This document shows, piece after piece, positions 20,911-29,473 of a stretch of DNA of 64,000 bases (within the stretch, counting starts at the first letter, position 1; every line of letters starts with the position of its first letter). Position numbers and translations under genes: made by a program. Below the pieces are notes generated by a model, which was not told the DNA's origin, made no database searches, and was given only the letters and a program-made list of their open reading frames with translations. Source of the DNA: Verrucomicrobiota bacterium (GTDB lineage: Bacteria > Verrucomicrobiota > Verrucomicrobiia > Verrucomicrobiales > Verrucomicrobiaceae). The DNA lies in NCBI GenBank assembly GCA_017301975.1, contig JAFLEI010000013.1:62001-126000 (forward strand), given 5' to 3'.

Positions 20911-22470
20911 ATGAAAAGCACCCTTGCAGCCGCGCATGTCTTGTTGTTTGCCTCCACCGCCTGGGCGGGTGACTGGAATCAATGGCGTGGCCCGGACCGC
21001 AACGGGGTTTCGCAGGACACGAGCCCGATCGCGGATGCTTTTCCAACCGAGGGGCTGAAAAAGGTTTGGGAGAGCGAGTTCATCCCGAGCAACGACTACG
21101 GCGGCCACGGCAGTCCGGTGGTGAGCGGAGAAAAGGTGTTCATCAGCGTGGTGTGGCATGAGCGCGTTCCTTCTGAGACCCGCGAGATCGACACCGAGGT
21201 GATGCAGTCGCTGAATTATCGGGGCACCACGCCGGAACTCGCGAAGAAGCTGGAGGAAACCCGCCTCAACCTGCCCAAACTGCGGGGCGAGAAGTTTGAC
21301 GAATGGGTCGCTCAGTGGCGCAAGGACAACCTGAACGAGAAAGAGGAGATCAACATCGGCTCATGGGTGGCCAGCCGCTTCAAGGCGGGCAAGAATGCCA
21401 TCGCTCTGGAGTGGCTGGACAAGATGAACAGCCGCCAGGGCAAGCCGTTTGCCAGCGCGGCGGCGTTCAGCCAATGGCTGGATGACGAAGGCTTTCCGGC
21501 GGACGTGAAGGAGAAGATGATCGCCCTGGTGCCGAACACCGTGAAAACCGCGCAGGACGTGATCCTTTGCCTGGACCTGGCCACCGGGAAGCAGGTCTGG
21601 AAATACGCGCAGCCGGGCAAGCCCAGTGGCCGGCAGTCCTCCAGCACCTGTGCGGTGGTGGATGGCAAAGTGTATGCCGCTTGCAGCTCCGAGCTGCTGT
21701 GTGTGAACGAAGCCGATGGCAAGCTTGTGTGGTCAGCGCCGCTCTCGGCGAAGGGGCCTGCCGCGTCTCCGCTCATCATGGGGGACCGGGTGTTCATGGC
21801 CGCCGGTGTGGCCTGCGCCTTTGCCAAGGCGGATGGGAAACTGCAGTGGGAGCAGAAGGAAGCCAAAGGGGTGATCGCCAGTCCCACCTGGTGGGCACCG
21901 GGCAGCGGCAAGCCTGTCCTGGTGATCAATGGCAACAACGCGCTTTACGGGCTCGATCCAGAAACAGGCGGCGTGAAATGGAAGGCCGAAGGCGGCAGCC
22001 AGAGCACGCCGGTCACCAGCGGTGACTGGCTGGTGCTTTACAGCGGCACCGAAGGCGTGGGTCTGCGGGCGTACAAGATGCAGGCGGACGGCACGCCGAA
22101 AACGGCGTGGTCGCATTTCTGGGTGACCCGCCGCTACACGGGCAGCCCGATCATTTACGAAGGCAACGTCTATCACTGCTGCGGGGAAAAGCACCAGTGC
22201 ATCGACCTTGAAACCGGTGCGGTGAAGTGGGTGGTGAACGAGGTGAACAGCACCATCACCTCCCCGCTGCTCGCGGACGGCAAGCTGCTCGTCTATGAAA
22301 ACAATGGCACGCACGTGCGCATGGTGAAGGCCACCAATGCCGCCTACGAACAACTGGGCCGCGCCAAGACCGACGCCATGGGCTGCTCCTCACCCGCCAT
22401 CGCCAATGGCCGGCTGATCGTGAGGCAGAAGGACAAGCTCGTGTGCTTTGATCTGCGGCCCGTGAAATGA
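20911..22470 (+). CDS. secreted PQQ-type (BamB-like) beta-propeller protein
   Basis: 519 residues with signal peptide MKSTLAAAHVLLFASTAWA. After an N-terminal WNQWRGPDRNG motif, typical of planctomycete/verrucomicrobial PQQ-like proteins, come repeated blades with DLATGKQVWKY, NEADGKLVWSA, LDPETGGVKWKAEGG and DLETGAVKWVV. A helical insert (about residues 100-200) interrupts the first blades. It is expected in the periplasm or at the surface, as a scaffold or a quinoprotein-like enzyme; no catalytic residues can be named. It converges on the GTPase operon with only 29 bases between, so it is not part of that operon. Confidence 0.87.
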   Translation: MKSTLAAAHVLLFASTAWAGDWNQWRGPDRNGVSQDTSPIADAFPTEGLKKVWESEFIPSNDYGGHGSPVVSGEKVFISVVWHERVPSETREIDTEVMQSLNYRGTTPELAKKLEETRLNLPKLRGEKFDEWVAQWRKDNLNEKEEINIGSWVASRFKAGKNAIALEWLDKMNSRQGKPFASAAAFSQWLDDEGFPADVKEKMIALVPNTVKTAQDVILCLDLATGKQVWKYAQPGKPSGRQSSSTCAVVDGKVYAACSSELLCVNEADGKLVWSAPLSAKGPAASPLIMGDRVFMAAGVACAFAKADGKLQWEQKEAKGVIASPTWWAPGSGKPVLVINGNNALYGLDPETGGVKWKAEGGSQSTPVTSGDWLVLYSGTEGVGLRAYKMQADGTPKTAWSHFWVTRRYTGSPIIYEGNVYHCCGEKHQCIDLETGAVKWVVNEVNSTITSPLLADGKLLVYENNGTHVRMVKATNAAYEQLGRAKTDAMGCSSPAIANGRLIVRQKDKLVCFDLRPVK

Positions 22471-22499
22471 GTCGGATGGTGAAATCCGAACACCTCCAA

Positions 22500-23420
22500 T
22501 CAAAGCGGAGCAGGCGAGGCACCCTTGGGACTGAAGGTGATGATGAAGTGCTCAGGATACACATCAAAGCCGTAGTCGAGGCCTGCTTCGAGGATCAGCG
22601 TCTTGATGACGCGGAAGGCCTCGAATGAATCGGGATAGACATTCAGGCTGACATAGCTGCCCCAGCGCTTGTAGCTGGCCAGGAGGCGGCGCAACGCCGC
22701 AGTGTCGGTGATGGGGATGCCCCGGGATTTTTGGGGGATGGCGTCAAAGTCCTCCTCACCCTTCATGATTCGCGTGACTCCGGGAAATTGATCGCCCGAG
22801 GCATCTTGCAGGGGATAGACGGCGCCGTATTTGAGCAGGATGTTCTGCGGTGATTTGGTGATTTCCCGTTCCTTAGGAAAGCGCACATGTTCGGTGCGCT
22901 TTTCATCCTCAGTGGTGATCTTGCTGCGAAGGCTTTGGATCTGGCCCGCGAGGTCGCGCGCCTTTTTGTCCGCCGCATCTTTTCTGGCCTTGGCGTCAGC
23001 GATGCGCTGGTCGAGCGCCCTGATCTCGGAGCGGAGCTTGGCGAGGTCGCCTGTCGAATCCTTCGCGGTGCCTGCATCAGCATTCATCTGCGCGGAGTTC
23101 TCCTGGCGCAGCTTGTTCAGGGCGGCCTGCAGCTCGTTGCGCTCCTTGATGAGGGCCTGAAGCTTGTCATGGCCGGTGTCCTTCATTGTTTCGCTGAGCT
23201 TTTGCAGTCCCGCGAGTTCGCTTTTGGCGGCTTCGATTCGCTCCGCAAGCAGCCGGCCCTGCGATCCGGATTTTTCTGTCGAATCGCCAGGGGCGGCGGA
23301 TTGATGATTGGTCAGGAGCGCGAGCAGGCAGGAGATGAGGATGATGCCCCCAAACATGTTGCACAGGGTGTCCAGCAGCAGGTCGAGGCTTTGGTCCGGG
23401 TTGGGGCGCAGTTTTCTCAT
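22500..23420 (-). CDS. ExbD/MotB-like single-pass coiled-coil protein (second of pair)
   Basis: 306 residues, last gene of the seven-gene GTPase operon. A short cytosolic tail with LDLLLDTLCNMFGGIILIS runs into one membrane helix; an Asp (residue 17) sits at the mouth of the helix, as in TolR/ExbD/MotB. A long coiled coil (about residues 50-175) follows, then a small C-terminal globular domain with an alpha-beta pattern (SYVSLNVYPDSFEAFRVIK). The six-base spacing from the preceding gene and the MotA/ExbB-type channel gene further upstream support a stator-like complex. The C-terminal domain is not a recognisable OmpA peptidoglycan-binding domain. Confidence 0.65.
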   Translation of the reverse strand: MRKLRPNPDQSLDLLLDTLCNMFGGIILISCLLALLTNHQSAAPGDSTEKSGSQGRLLAERIEAAKSELAGLQKLSETMKDTGHDKLQALIKERNELQAALNKLRQENSAQMNADAGTAKDSTGDLAKLRSEIRALDQRIADAKARKDAADKKARDLAGQIQSLRSKITTEDEKRTEHVRFPKEREITKSPQNILLKYGAVYPLQDASGDQFPGVTRIMKGEEDFDAIPQKSRGIPITDTAALRRLLASYKRWGSYVSLNVYPDSFEAFRVIKTLILEAGLDYGFDVYPEHFIITFSPKGASPAPL

Positions 23421-23426
23421 GGCCTG

Positions 23427-24269
23427 TTACTGGGTGGGACCGACGGCCTCCAGTTGAATGTGTTCCGGAATGAGATCGTAACCAATTTCATAACCCGCCT
23501 CCCGTGTCCTGCGGGTGATGTCGTCAAAGTGCAGCGCACCCGAGGGTTTGAAATAAAGCACGATGTAGTGCTGGGCGGAGGGAAAGGCGGTCAGTGTCTG
23601 CAGCAGGTCCTTCAGGGAGGCGGCAGTCTTTGATTTGGAGCCATCAAAAAGCTGGATGCGAAAGCCGTCCTTGTCGACCACCACGAGCACGGGATCTTTG
23701 TTGGTGGTGCTCTTCTCCGGAATCAGGCGCAGGACGTTCTGCTGGTCATAGCTCTGCTGGAGCTGGCTTTGTATTTTTTTGACCTCGCTCTCCAGCGCCG
23801 CCAGTTTGGACTCGGCGGAGGCTGCTTCCTTGGTGGTCTCTGGCAGCAGCTTTTTAAGCTCATCAAGCGCGGCCAGCAGCTTCTGCTTTTCGATGCGGAT
23901 CTCCCGTTCCAGCGGGGATTCGCCGGCGGCCATCTTGGCTGGATCCGGGTGCGTGGAAGGATCGAGCCGGTCAATCGAGCGCTTCAATTCTTCAATCATG
24001 CGCGTGACGGTCTCTTCCGTTTCGTTGGGACTCAGCACGGCCATCGTGGCCCGTTGCTTGAGCTTCACGATTTCCGCGAGCGTGTCCTTCAGGGTGACGG
24101 CCAGCGCCGCATCGGGGTCCGCATCACTGCTGACGCCGATGACCTCGTCGAGATTGAGCGTGAGGAAAATGGTGACGATGATGAGAAAGCCCGTGGTGCC
24201 CGTGATCACGTCCTGAAACGCGAAGAAGCTCACGGCGCTGCCGCCTGATTTGTTGAAACGGCTTCTCAT
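23427..24269 (-). CDS. ExbD/MotB-like single-pass coiled-coil protein (first of pair)
   Basis: 280 residues. The N-terminus has FFAFQDVITGTTGFLIIVTI: a membrane helix with Asp20 near its cytosolic end, the position of the proton-binding Asp in TolR and ExbD. A coiled coil covers about residues 60-190, followed by a small C-terminal domain (YIVLYFKPSGALHFDD) like that in the next gene. It lies 11 bases after the MotA/ExbB-type gene and 6 bases before its paralogue-like partner. Two different ExbD-type subunits next to one channel subunit suggest a heteromeric stator. It could also be a structural partner without proton conduction. Confidence 0.65.
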   Translation of the reverse strand: MRSRFNKSGGSAVSFFAFQDVITGTTGFLIIVTIFLTLNLDEVIGVSSDADPDAALAVTLKDTLAEIVKLKQRATMAVLSPNETEETVTRMIEELKRSIDRLDPSTHPDPAKMAAGESPLEREIRIEKQKLLAALDELKKLLPETTKEAASAESKLAALESEVKKIQSQLQQSYDQQNVLRLIPEKSTTNKDPVLVVVDKDGFRIQLFDGSKSKTAASLKDLLQTLTAFPSAQHYIVLYFKPSGALHFDDITRRTREAGYEIGYDLIPEHIQLEAVGPTQ

Positions 24270-24280
24270 GCAGGTGGGAG

Positions 24281-25195
24281 TCAGGTTTCCTGCAAACGGA
24301 GTTTTCCAGCGACCTGTCTGCTGCAGACGTCATTGCAGTTGTCCAGAAACTGGGACTCAAGAGACTGCATGAAGCTGACGATGAGCTGCAGGATGAAGGC
24401 GCAGACCAGGGCCACGAGGGTGGTTTCGAAAGCGGTGGCGAGTCCGCCCGTCACGGTCTTCAGGGAGGTGCGGATGGCCGCCAGGTCACCGCCCGCCTGC
24501 AGGGTGTCGGTGAAGGCGCCGATGGCCTCGCTGAGACCGAGCACGGTGCCGATGAAGCCGAGAACGGGGATGCCCCACATGAACCCCTGGATGATCCCGT
24601 AGCTGGAGGCGATCTGCGCTTCGTCGTTTTCCGCCTGCACCTTCAGGATGGCGGCCACGTCCGAGGTGTGGCCGATGTTGTGGAGATTGGCCAGGGCGAG
24701 GTCGATGCGGTTGAAGAGGACAAAGTTATGAGGGTTGTCCACCAGCATGCACATGCGATCGCGCACCTCCTTGGCCGTGGCGGAGGTGAGCACAAATTCA
24801 GGCTCCTGCGGCATGATGGAGAGGCCAAAGACGCGCTGCTGGAAGACCAGCTTGCGCCATTTCACCAGCAGCATGGACAGCGCCCAGAAGAAGAGGAGCA
24901 TGGTGGGGTAGGGGCAGGGGCCGCGCTCGAGAAACATGGCGGCAAACCACCGCGTCTGAGGCCACTTTTGCTGCACCAGGATGATGGCGGTGTAAAAAGC
25001 GGCGGTCAGCAGCAGGGCGATGATCAACGACAGAGTATTGCCCGGACTGGTGAAGCGCCCGCCGCGAAAGCCGAGCCTGCGTTCAATGTCTGAGCGTGAC
25101 CAGTCGAGTGATTTATGGGAATCCTGAAAGGGACTGCCCGAGATCATAGCCGATGGGGAGTTCGCAGTGGATTTAAGTGGTGGATGGTTCTCCAT
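24281..25195 (-). CDS. MotA/TolQ/ExbB-family proton channel protein
   Basis: 304 residues. Two membrane helices lie in the N-terminal third (TLSLIIALLLTAAFYTAII and MLLFFWALSMLLVKW). The family core is near the C-terminus: GIPVLGFIGTVLGLSEAIG and GGLATAFETTLVALVCAFIL, the two helices that line the proton path in MotA and TolQ. In known relatives this subunit pairs with MotB/ExbD/TolR and turns proton flow into motion of a periplasmic partner. Here the next two genes encode ExbD-like proteins. It is 32 bases after the GYF-trypsin gene, so it is part of the GTPase operon, not a flagellar or TonB system. Confidence 0.85.
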   Translation of the reverse strand: MENHPPLKSTANSPSAMISGSPFQDSHKSLDWSRSDIERRLGFRGGRFTSPGNTLSLIIALLLTAAFYTAIILVQQKWPQTRWFAAMFLERGPCPYPTMLLFFWALSMLLVKWRKLVFQQRVFGLSIMPQEPEFVLTSATAKEVRDRMCMLVDNPHNFVLFNRIDLALANLHNIGHTSDVAAILKVQAENDEAQIASSYGIIQGFMWGIPVLGFIGTVLGLSEAIGAFTDTLQAGGDLAAIRTSLKTVTGGLATAFETTLVALVCAFILQLIVSFMQSLESQFLDNCNDVCSRQVAGKLRLQET

Positions 25196-25227
25196 AAATG
25201 AGTGGGGCGCTGCGTTGCTCGGTGTGG

Positions 25228-26439
25228 TTAAAAATTCTCCCAGAACAGATCTGAGAGCACATAATCCATGGGAATGGCCCGGTTGACGTTTTGGATGACT
25301 TTGCCCGGAGCTGAACCGGAGCCTAGCGTTATTATCCCGATCAGCGCCCCATCTTTGGTGCGAAACAACCCGCCTCCGCTGTTTCCTGAACTAATCGGTG
25401 CAGAGGTTCGGACATACTTTCCAGCCTCCCATTCATCAAAAGCAGAGATCACACCTGTAGTGACGCTGATGCCTTGTCCCAGCGCATTTCCAATCGCGAC
25501 GCATTCCTGGCCTGTCTTCAAATCGTCCACCTTCACACTGTTTAAAGGTGGCTGTGCTTTTGCGTCCGAGTATTCGATGCGCAACATGGCCAGGTCGAGA
25601 TCGTAGCGTCCAATTTTGACCACTTCAAAAGGATGGTCGGCCCCCATGAAATTGAGTGAGTATTTAACTTCCTCTATGTTGTCGGGAACCGCGACGACAT
25701 GTCTGTTCGTGACGAAATAGGCATGGCCATTTTCATGTTTGATGAGCACACCACTGCCATTGCCCCCAACCACAATCTGTTTTCCCTCCTTGTCTACATC
25801 CAACCATCTAGTGCTGATCTTGACCACATAGGGAGATTTGAGATTGGCAATTTCTTCGTTGTTAAGGGCATGTTGGGGCGCACTTGGCGGAATTGATTTG
25901 TCGCGGGCCGCATCACTATTTGATGATGTCTTTACGCTGGTGGTGGGACTGGAATTGTCAGTGGTTGAATCGCCGACGCGCGGAGTGGCCGAACGTGATG
26001 TGACTGACATGTAAACCAGCACCACGCCGATCAGAATGCAGACGGTGGAAGAGAGGATGATGGTCGGCCAGAACCAGACGGGCTTCGCCGCCTTGTGACC
26101 TGCGGACAGGCTTGGAGAACTGGGCACGGCCTTGCCCATGGGCGGCGGGGGTGGGACCGCTGACTGCAACTCCGGCCTTGGCAGCGAACCGGCGCTGGGC
26201 GGTGGCTCAGCAGAGGGATGGGCAAAATTCGGCGAAGGGAGGTTCCTTGCAGGTGGGGGCGGTGCAAGCAGGGGGCGCTGCTGTTCCACGAAGTCCCGCA
26301 GCACAAGCCATCTGCCGTTCACCTGAATTTTATACAAGGTATGCAGGTCACCCCCGACAAGTCCGGCCTCGATGTCGTCATACGAGAGCCCGGACTTCCT
26401 GGCTCCTCGCCACTCAAGGCAATAGGTTGTTTCGTTCAT
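25228..26439 (-). CDS. GYF_2-like/membrane/trypsin-like serine protease
   Basis: 403 residues from MNETTYCLEW, placed one base after the stop of the upstream gene. Residues 1-55 resemble the cytosolic GYF_2 domain (YDDIEAGLVGGDLHTLYKI), followed by a Pro-rich linker, one membrane helix (WPTIILSSTVCILIGVVLV, about 124-147) and an S1 protease domain of the Deg type. The triad is visible: His247 (VTNRHVVA), Asp282 (YDLDLAML) and Ser354 (SSGNSGGGL). No PDZ domain follows. The predicted topology puts the protease outside the cytoplasm and the GYF_2 adaptor inside, so it could relay the state of the GTPase complex. In related NTPase-based conflict systems trypsin-like proteases are effectors. Confidence 0.85.
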   Translation of the reverse strand: MNETTYCLEWRGARKSGLSYDDIEAGLVGGDLHTLYKIQVNGRWLVLRDFVEQQRPLLAPPPPARNLPSPNFAHPSAEPPPSAGSLPRPELQSAVPPPPPMGKAVPSSPSLSAGHKAAKPVWFWPTIILSSTVCILIGVVLVYMSVTSRSATPRVGDSTTDNSSPTTSVKTSSNSDAARDKSIPPSAPQHALNNEEIANLKSPYVVKISTRWLDVDKEGKQIVVGGNGSGVLIKHENGHAYFVTNRHVVAVPDNIEEVKYSLNFMGADHPFEVVKIGRYDLDLAMLRIEYSDAKAQPPLNSVKVDDLKTGQECVAIGNALGQGISVTTGVISAFDEWEAGKYVRTSAPISSGNSGGGLFRTKDGALIGIITLGSGSAPGKVIQNVNRAIPMDYVLSDLFWENF

Positions 26440-26440
26440 A

Positions 26441-29400
26441 TCAGGGTTGGATGAGGAACAGGGATTCACCGGGCAGCGGATTGAGCTCAACGCCATTGGA
26501 GGAAAGGGCTTCTTTATACTGCTGCAGCAGCGCGCGCCGGTCTGCGGGCACGAAAAACACAGGGCTCAAAGGCATGGACGCAGTGGCGATGACCGCCTTG
26601 GGCGACTCAGCAGCAGCTTTGCCTGCGGTGGGATTGGGCACGAGGATCGGCTTGCCGTCCTCTCTGCCGATCACCCACAGCTCACGTGCTGAGCGTCCTT
26701 GGGGATTCAGAATCAGTGAGAGGTCGGTCTCCACATAGCCGCCCAATTTCAGCCCGGCCTTGATGGCCGCACGCAAATAGTTCCGCTGGGCGAGCGCCTC
26801 CCGCATGTAGGCGCGCTCTTGCAGGGGCTTGAAAAAAGCCGTGAGAGGAGTCAGCCATTTCTCCCGCATGGCCGGCACGAGCCAGTCCTCACTGCGCAGC
26901 GAGGTGGAGCCCAGAATCGTGTGCAGAGCCCGCAGATCCTGCTGCAAGGACGGGGAGTAGTGCAGGCCCCATTCGCGTGACCGCAGGCGAAGCAAGTCTT
27001 CGAACTTGAGCAGGACGTACGCTTTCGCGATGGGGCTGCCATGGGTGTCCTGCACCAGCTTGTCACAGACTTCCAGAATGGACCTGAGTACCCGCTCTCC
27101 TTTTTCATCGCTGATCCGGCCGACATCGATCGAGTTCATAAACTCGCTGGTCGGGCTGAGGCGGCTGGAGGTCACGGCATCTCCCTGGTAGTAGCCGGCC
27201 TCCCCGGCCCGGGAGAAGATTTTCTGGATGAAGAGGACGGACGTCTGGGTCGGATCAGCCTCGTAGAACTTGCCGGTCCAGCGGTAGGCGCCGCCGATCA
27301 CCGTTTCTTCAGGCTTGCCCTTGGACCATAAGTTGGAGCTGCTCTTCTTGCTGGAGTAATGCACCACCGTGTTTTCGAAAACGTTGTTTAAATTCTCGTC
27401 GTGCAGGAGGGAGAGGATCACCTTGAGCTCCGCTTCGAGCGGGATGTCGGGAGCCATGTAGCGCCCCCCCTTGTCATCCATCACGGCCTGCAGCACCTCC
27501 TGATCTCCACTGGTGAAGAGCGCGGCTTGAAAGGCCTTTTCACTGGGCAGAGTGTCCAGCATTTTGAGGGAGGGCGCAGCTTCGGCAAACTTGACCGTCT
27601 GCCATTTGGTGATCGCCTTGCGGTAGTCGTCCAGCGAAGCGGCGCGGGCTGTGTCCGTGCGGATGGTGGCAAAGGTGCGAAGATCCTCCTTGAAGGTGTT
27701 GATCTTCTGGCGCAGGGCGCGGATCCGTGTCTCCAGGTCTGCCGGGAGAGCGAGAGCAGGCACCTCGGGTTTAAGGAGCGCTTCCAGCGGCTGAAGTTCC
27801 TTGTCCAGAGCGGTTTCGCTGAGGGCGACATTGGCCGCCAGCTTCTCATAGGAAAGTTCTGCGGTGCCTCGCTGTTCGAGCTTGGCCAAGGTGGCGGACG
27901 TACTGGAGACGAGCTCCTTCAAGACCGTCGCGAAGTGAAGGTCGATCTTGGTCTTCAATGCGGCGAGCCGGTTCTTGGGCTCCGCCGCCACATCACCACC
28001 CAGTTGTTTAACCAGAGCCTCGGCATCGGCGAGCTGCCTGACCAGCTTTGTGGCGGCCAGCTTGGTCTGATCCCCTTGAAATGAGTCTTCCAATGCCAGC
28101 AGCGCATCACCCGCCTGCCTGCCGGTGACGCGGCTCTTGGCAGCCCATGCGCTGACTTCTTCGATCCTGGCCTGCAGGTAGGGCCAGCGCAGCAGCAGTT
28201 CCTCCTCGCTGCGCAATTTCTTGATCAGGCCCTCGGCGGCGCTGTAGTTCTCCTTGGCCTGATAAGAGGCGAGTTCCTGCGTCAGGGTCCAGGCCTTCCA
28301 GGCATGCAGACCGATGGCTGAAATACAGCAGAGGAGCACCAGTGCCGCAGCGGCCAGCGACATGTTGCGGAGACGCCTGCCGCGTTGCATTCGCTCCAGC
28401 TTGGCACGCAGTTCCACGCCTGCTGCGCGGAGGCGCTGCAGGGAATCAGCCGCCACCGGCAGCTGGTAGCCTTCCAGTTCCTTCCAGCGTTTGACGAAGC
28501 TCTCGTCCTTTTCGGCGATCTCCTCATACGTGACGCCCGCCCCTGTGAGCAGGCGGGTTTCCACTTCCTCGGCAAAGCTGAGATAGCTTTTGAGCGTGCG
28601 GTCAAAACTGCGCTGCTTCTCATCAGCAGTCTTTTCCTTTTGAACGAAGCGCGTCAGATCCTCCACCGCAGCCTTCATGGCAGGGTCGGCGGGCGAAAAG
28701 CCGTGCTCTTTGAACAAGGCGTTCAGGGAGTCAAGCATCTGCCCCACTTGCCGCCATCGGCCCTCGGACTTGAGTCTCTGCGCGGTGGCGAGCATATCTG
28801 GCACGCGGGCCTCGGCCTGCCTGCGGCGTAGCGCCTGGCGGATGCTCTCGCCCTGCTGGAAGACATCCTGCCGTTCAAGCTTGGAGGGAGGGGCGATGGC
28901 CTTGATCTCCTCGGTGAGCGTGGCAATGCGCTCCTCATCATCCGTTTTCAGCGCGTCACGCAGCAGGTCCATTTTTTCCTGCAGCGCCTTGTTCTCCAGG
29001 CGCTGGAGTTCTTTGCGGGCGTTGTCATCCTGCGGGTTCAGCTTGAGAATGGTTTTGACGATCCGCAGCGACTTCACATCATCACGTGAGAGCACTGCGG
29101 CACGAAAGTCTTTGTAGAGCGGATGATTGGCGGAAATGCCCCGGCCGTAGAGAGTCTCCAGATCCTGGATGATCCGGGTGTCCACCCGTGGTGCGACTTT
29201 TAACCCGTGGGCGTCGCAGTAGAGCTGCCAGTTTCTCTCTTCGCCAAAGCTCACGGACGCCGCGAGATCCAGCAGGGGCGGATCTTCCTCGGCCACCTGC
29301 AGGGCCTGGTAGTCGCTGCCTTTCTGCAGCATGGTGGCGACGAGGTCGAGCCGCCGCTCCACATCCGAGCAGAGCTGCGCGTAGATGATGGCGGCCTCTT

Positions 29401-29473
29401 CCACTGAGGATGGGGGCACCTCCTCTTTGAGGGCGGCGCGGATGGCCTCGATGGCTTGAGCTAGAGGTTTCAC
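26441..29473 (-). CDS. large membrane-anchored helical/coiled-coil protein of the GTPase operon
   Basis: 1010 residues using a GTG start at 29471-29473 that overlaps the upstream stop (GTGA); a longer frame begins further upstream but lies inside the preceding gene. About 365 cytosolic residues are helical and TPR-like, with charged repeats such as KTILKLNPQDDNARKELQRLE. One membrane helix (SLAAAALVLLCCISAIGL) follows, then a long coiled-coil segment and a mixed C-terminal domain up to residue 1010. I do not recognise a family. Tight coupling on both sides and a single-pass layout shared with the GAP1 fusion suggest that it is a core scaffold of the complex. Confidence 0.72.
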   Translation of the reverse strand: MKPLAQAIEAIRAALKEEVPPSSVEEAAIIYAQLCSDVERRLDLVATMLQKGSDYQALQVAEEDPPLLDLAASVSFGEERNWQLYCDAHGLKVAPRVDTRIIQDLETLYGRGISANHPLYKDFRAAVLSRDDVKSLRIVKTILKLNPQDDNARKELQRLENKALQEKMDLLRDALKTDDEERIATLTEEIKAIAPPSKLERQDVFQQGESIRQALRRRQAEARVPDMLATAQRLKSEGRWRQVGQMLDSLNALFKEHGFSPADPAMKAAVEDLTRFVQKEKTADEKQRSFDRTLKSYLSFAEEVETRLLTGAGVTYEEIAEKDESFVKRWKELEGYQLPVAADSLQRLRAAGVELRAKLERMQRGRRLRNMSLAAAALVLLCCISAIGLHAWKAWTLTQELASYQAKENYSAAEGLIKKLRSEEELLLRWPYLQARIEEVSAWAAKSRVTGRQAGDALLALEDSFQGDQTKLAATKLVRQLADAEALVKQLGGDVAAEPKNRLAALKTKIDLHFATVLKELVSSTSATLAKLEQRGTAELSYEKLAANVALSETALDKELQPLEALLKPEVPALALPADLETRIRALRQKINTFKEDLRTFATIRTDTARAASLDDYRKAITKWQTVKFAEAAPSLKMLDTLPSEKAFQAALFTSGDQEVLQAVMDDKGGRYMAPDIPLEAELKVILSLLHDENLNNVFENTVVHYSSKKSSSNLWSKGKPEETVIGGAYRWTGKFYEADPTQTSVLFIQKIFSRAGEAGYYQGDAVTSSRLSPTSEFMNSIDVGRISDEKGERVLRSILEVCDKLVQDTHGSPIAKAYVLLKFEDLLRLRSREWGLHYSPSLQQDLRALHTILGSTSLRSEDWLVPAMREKWLTPLTAFFKPLQERAYMREALAQRNYLRAAIKAGLKLGGYVETDLSLILNPQGRSARELWVIGREDGKPILVPNPTAGKAAAESPKAVIATASMPLSPVFFVPADRRALLQQYKEALSSNGVELNPLPGESLFLIQP

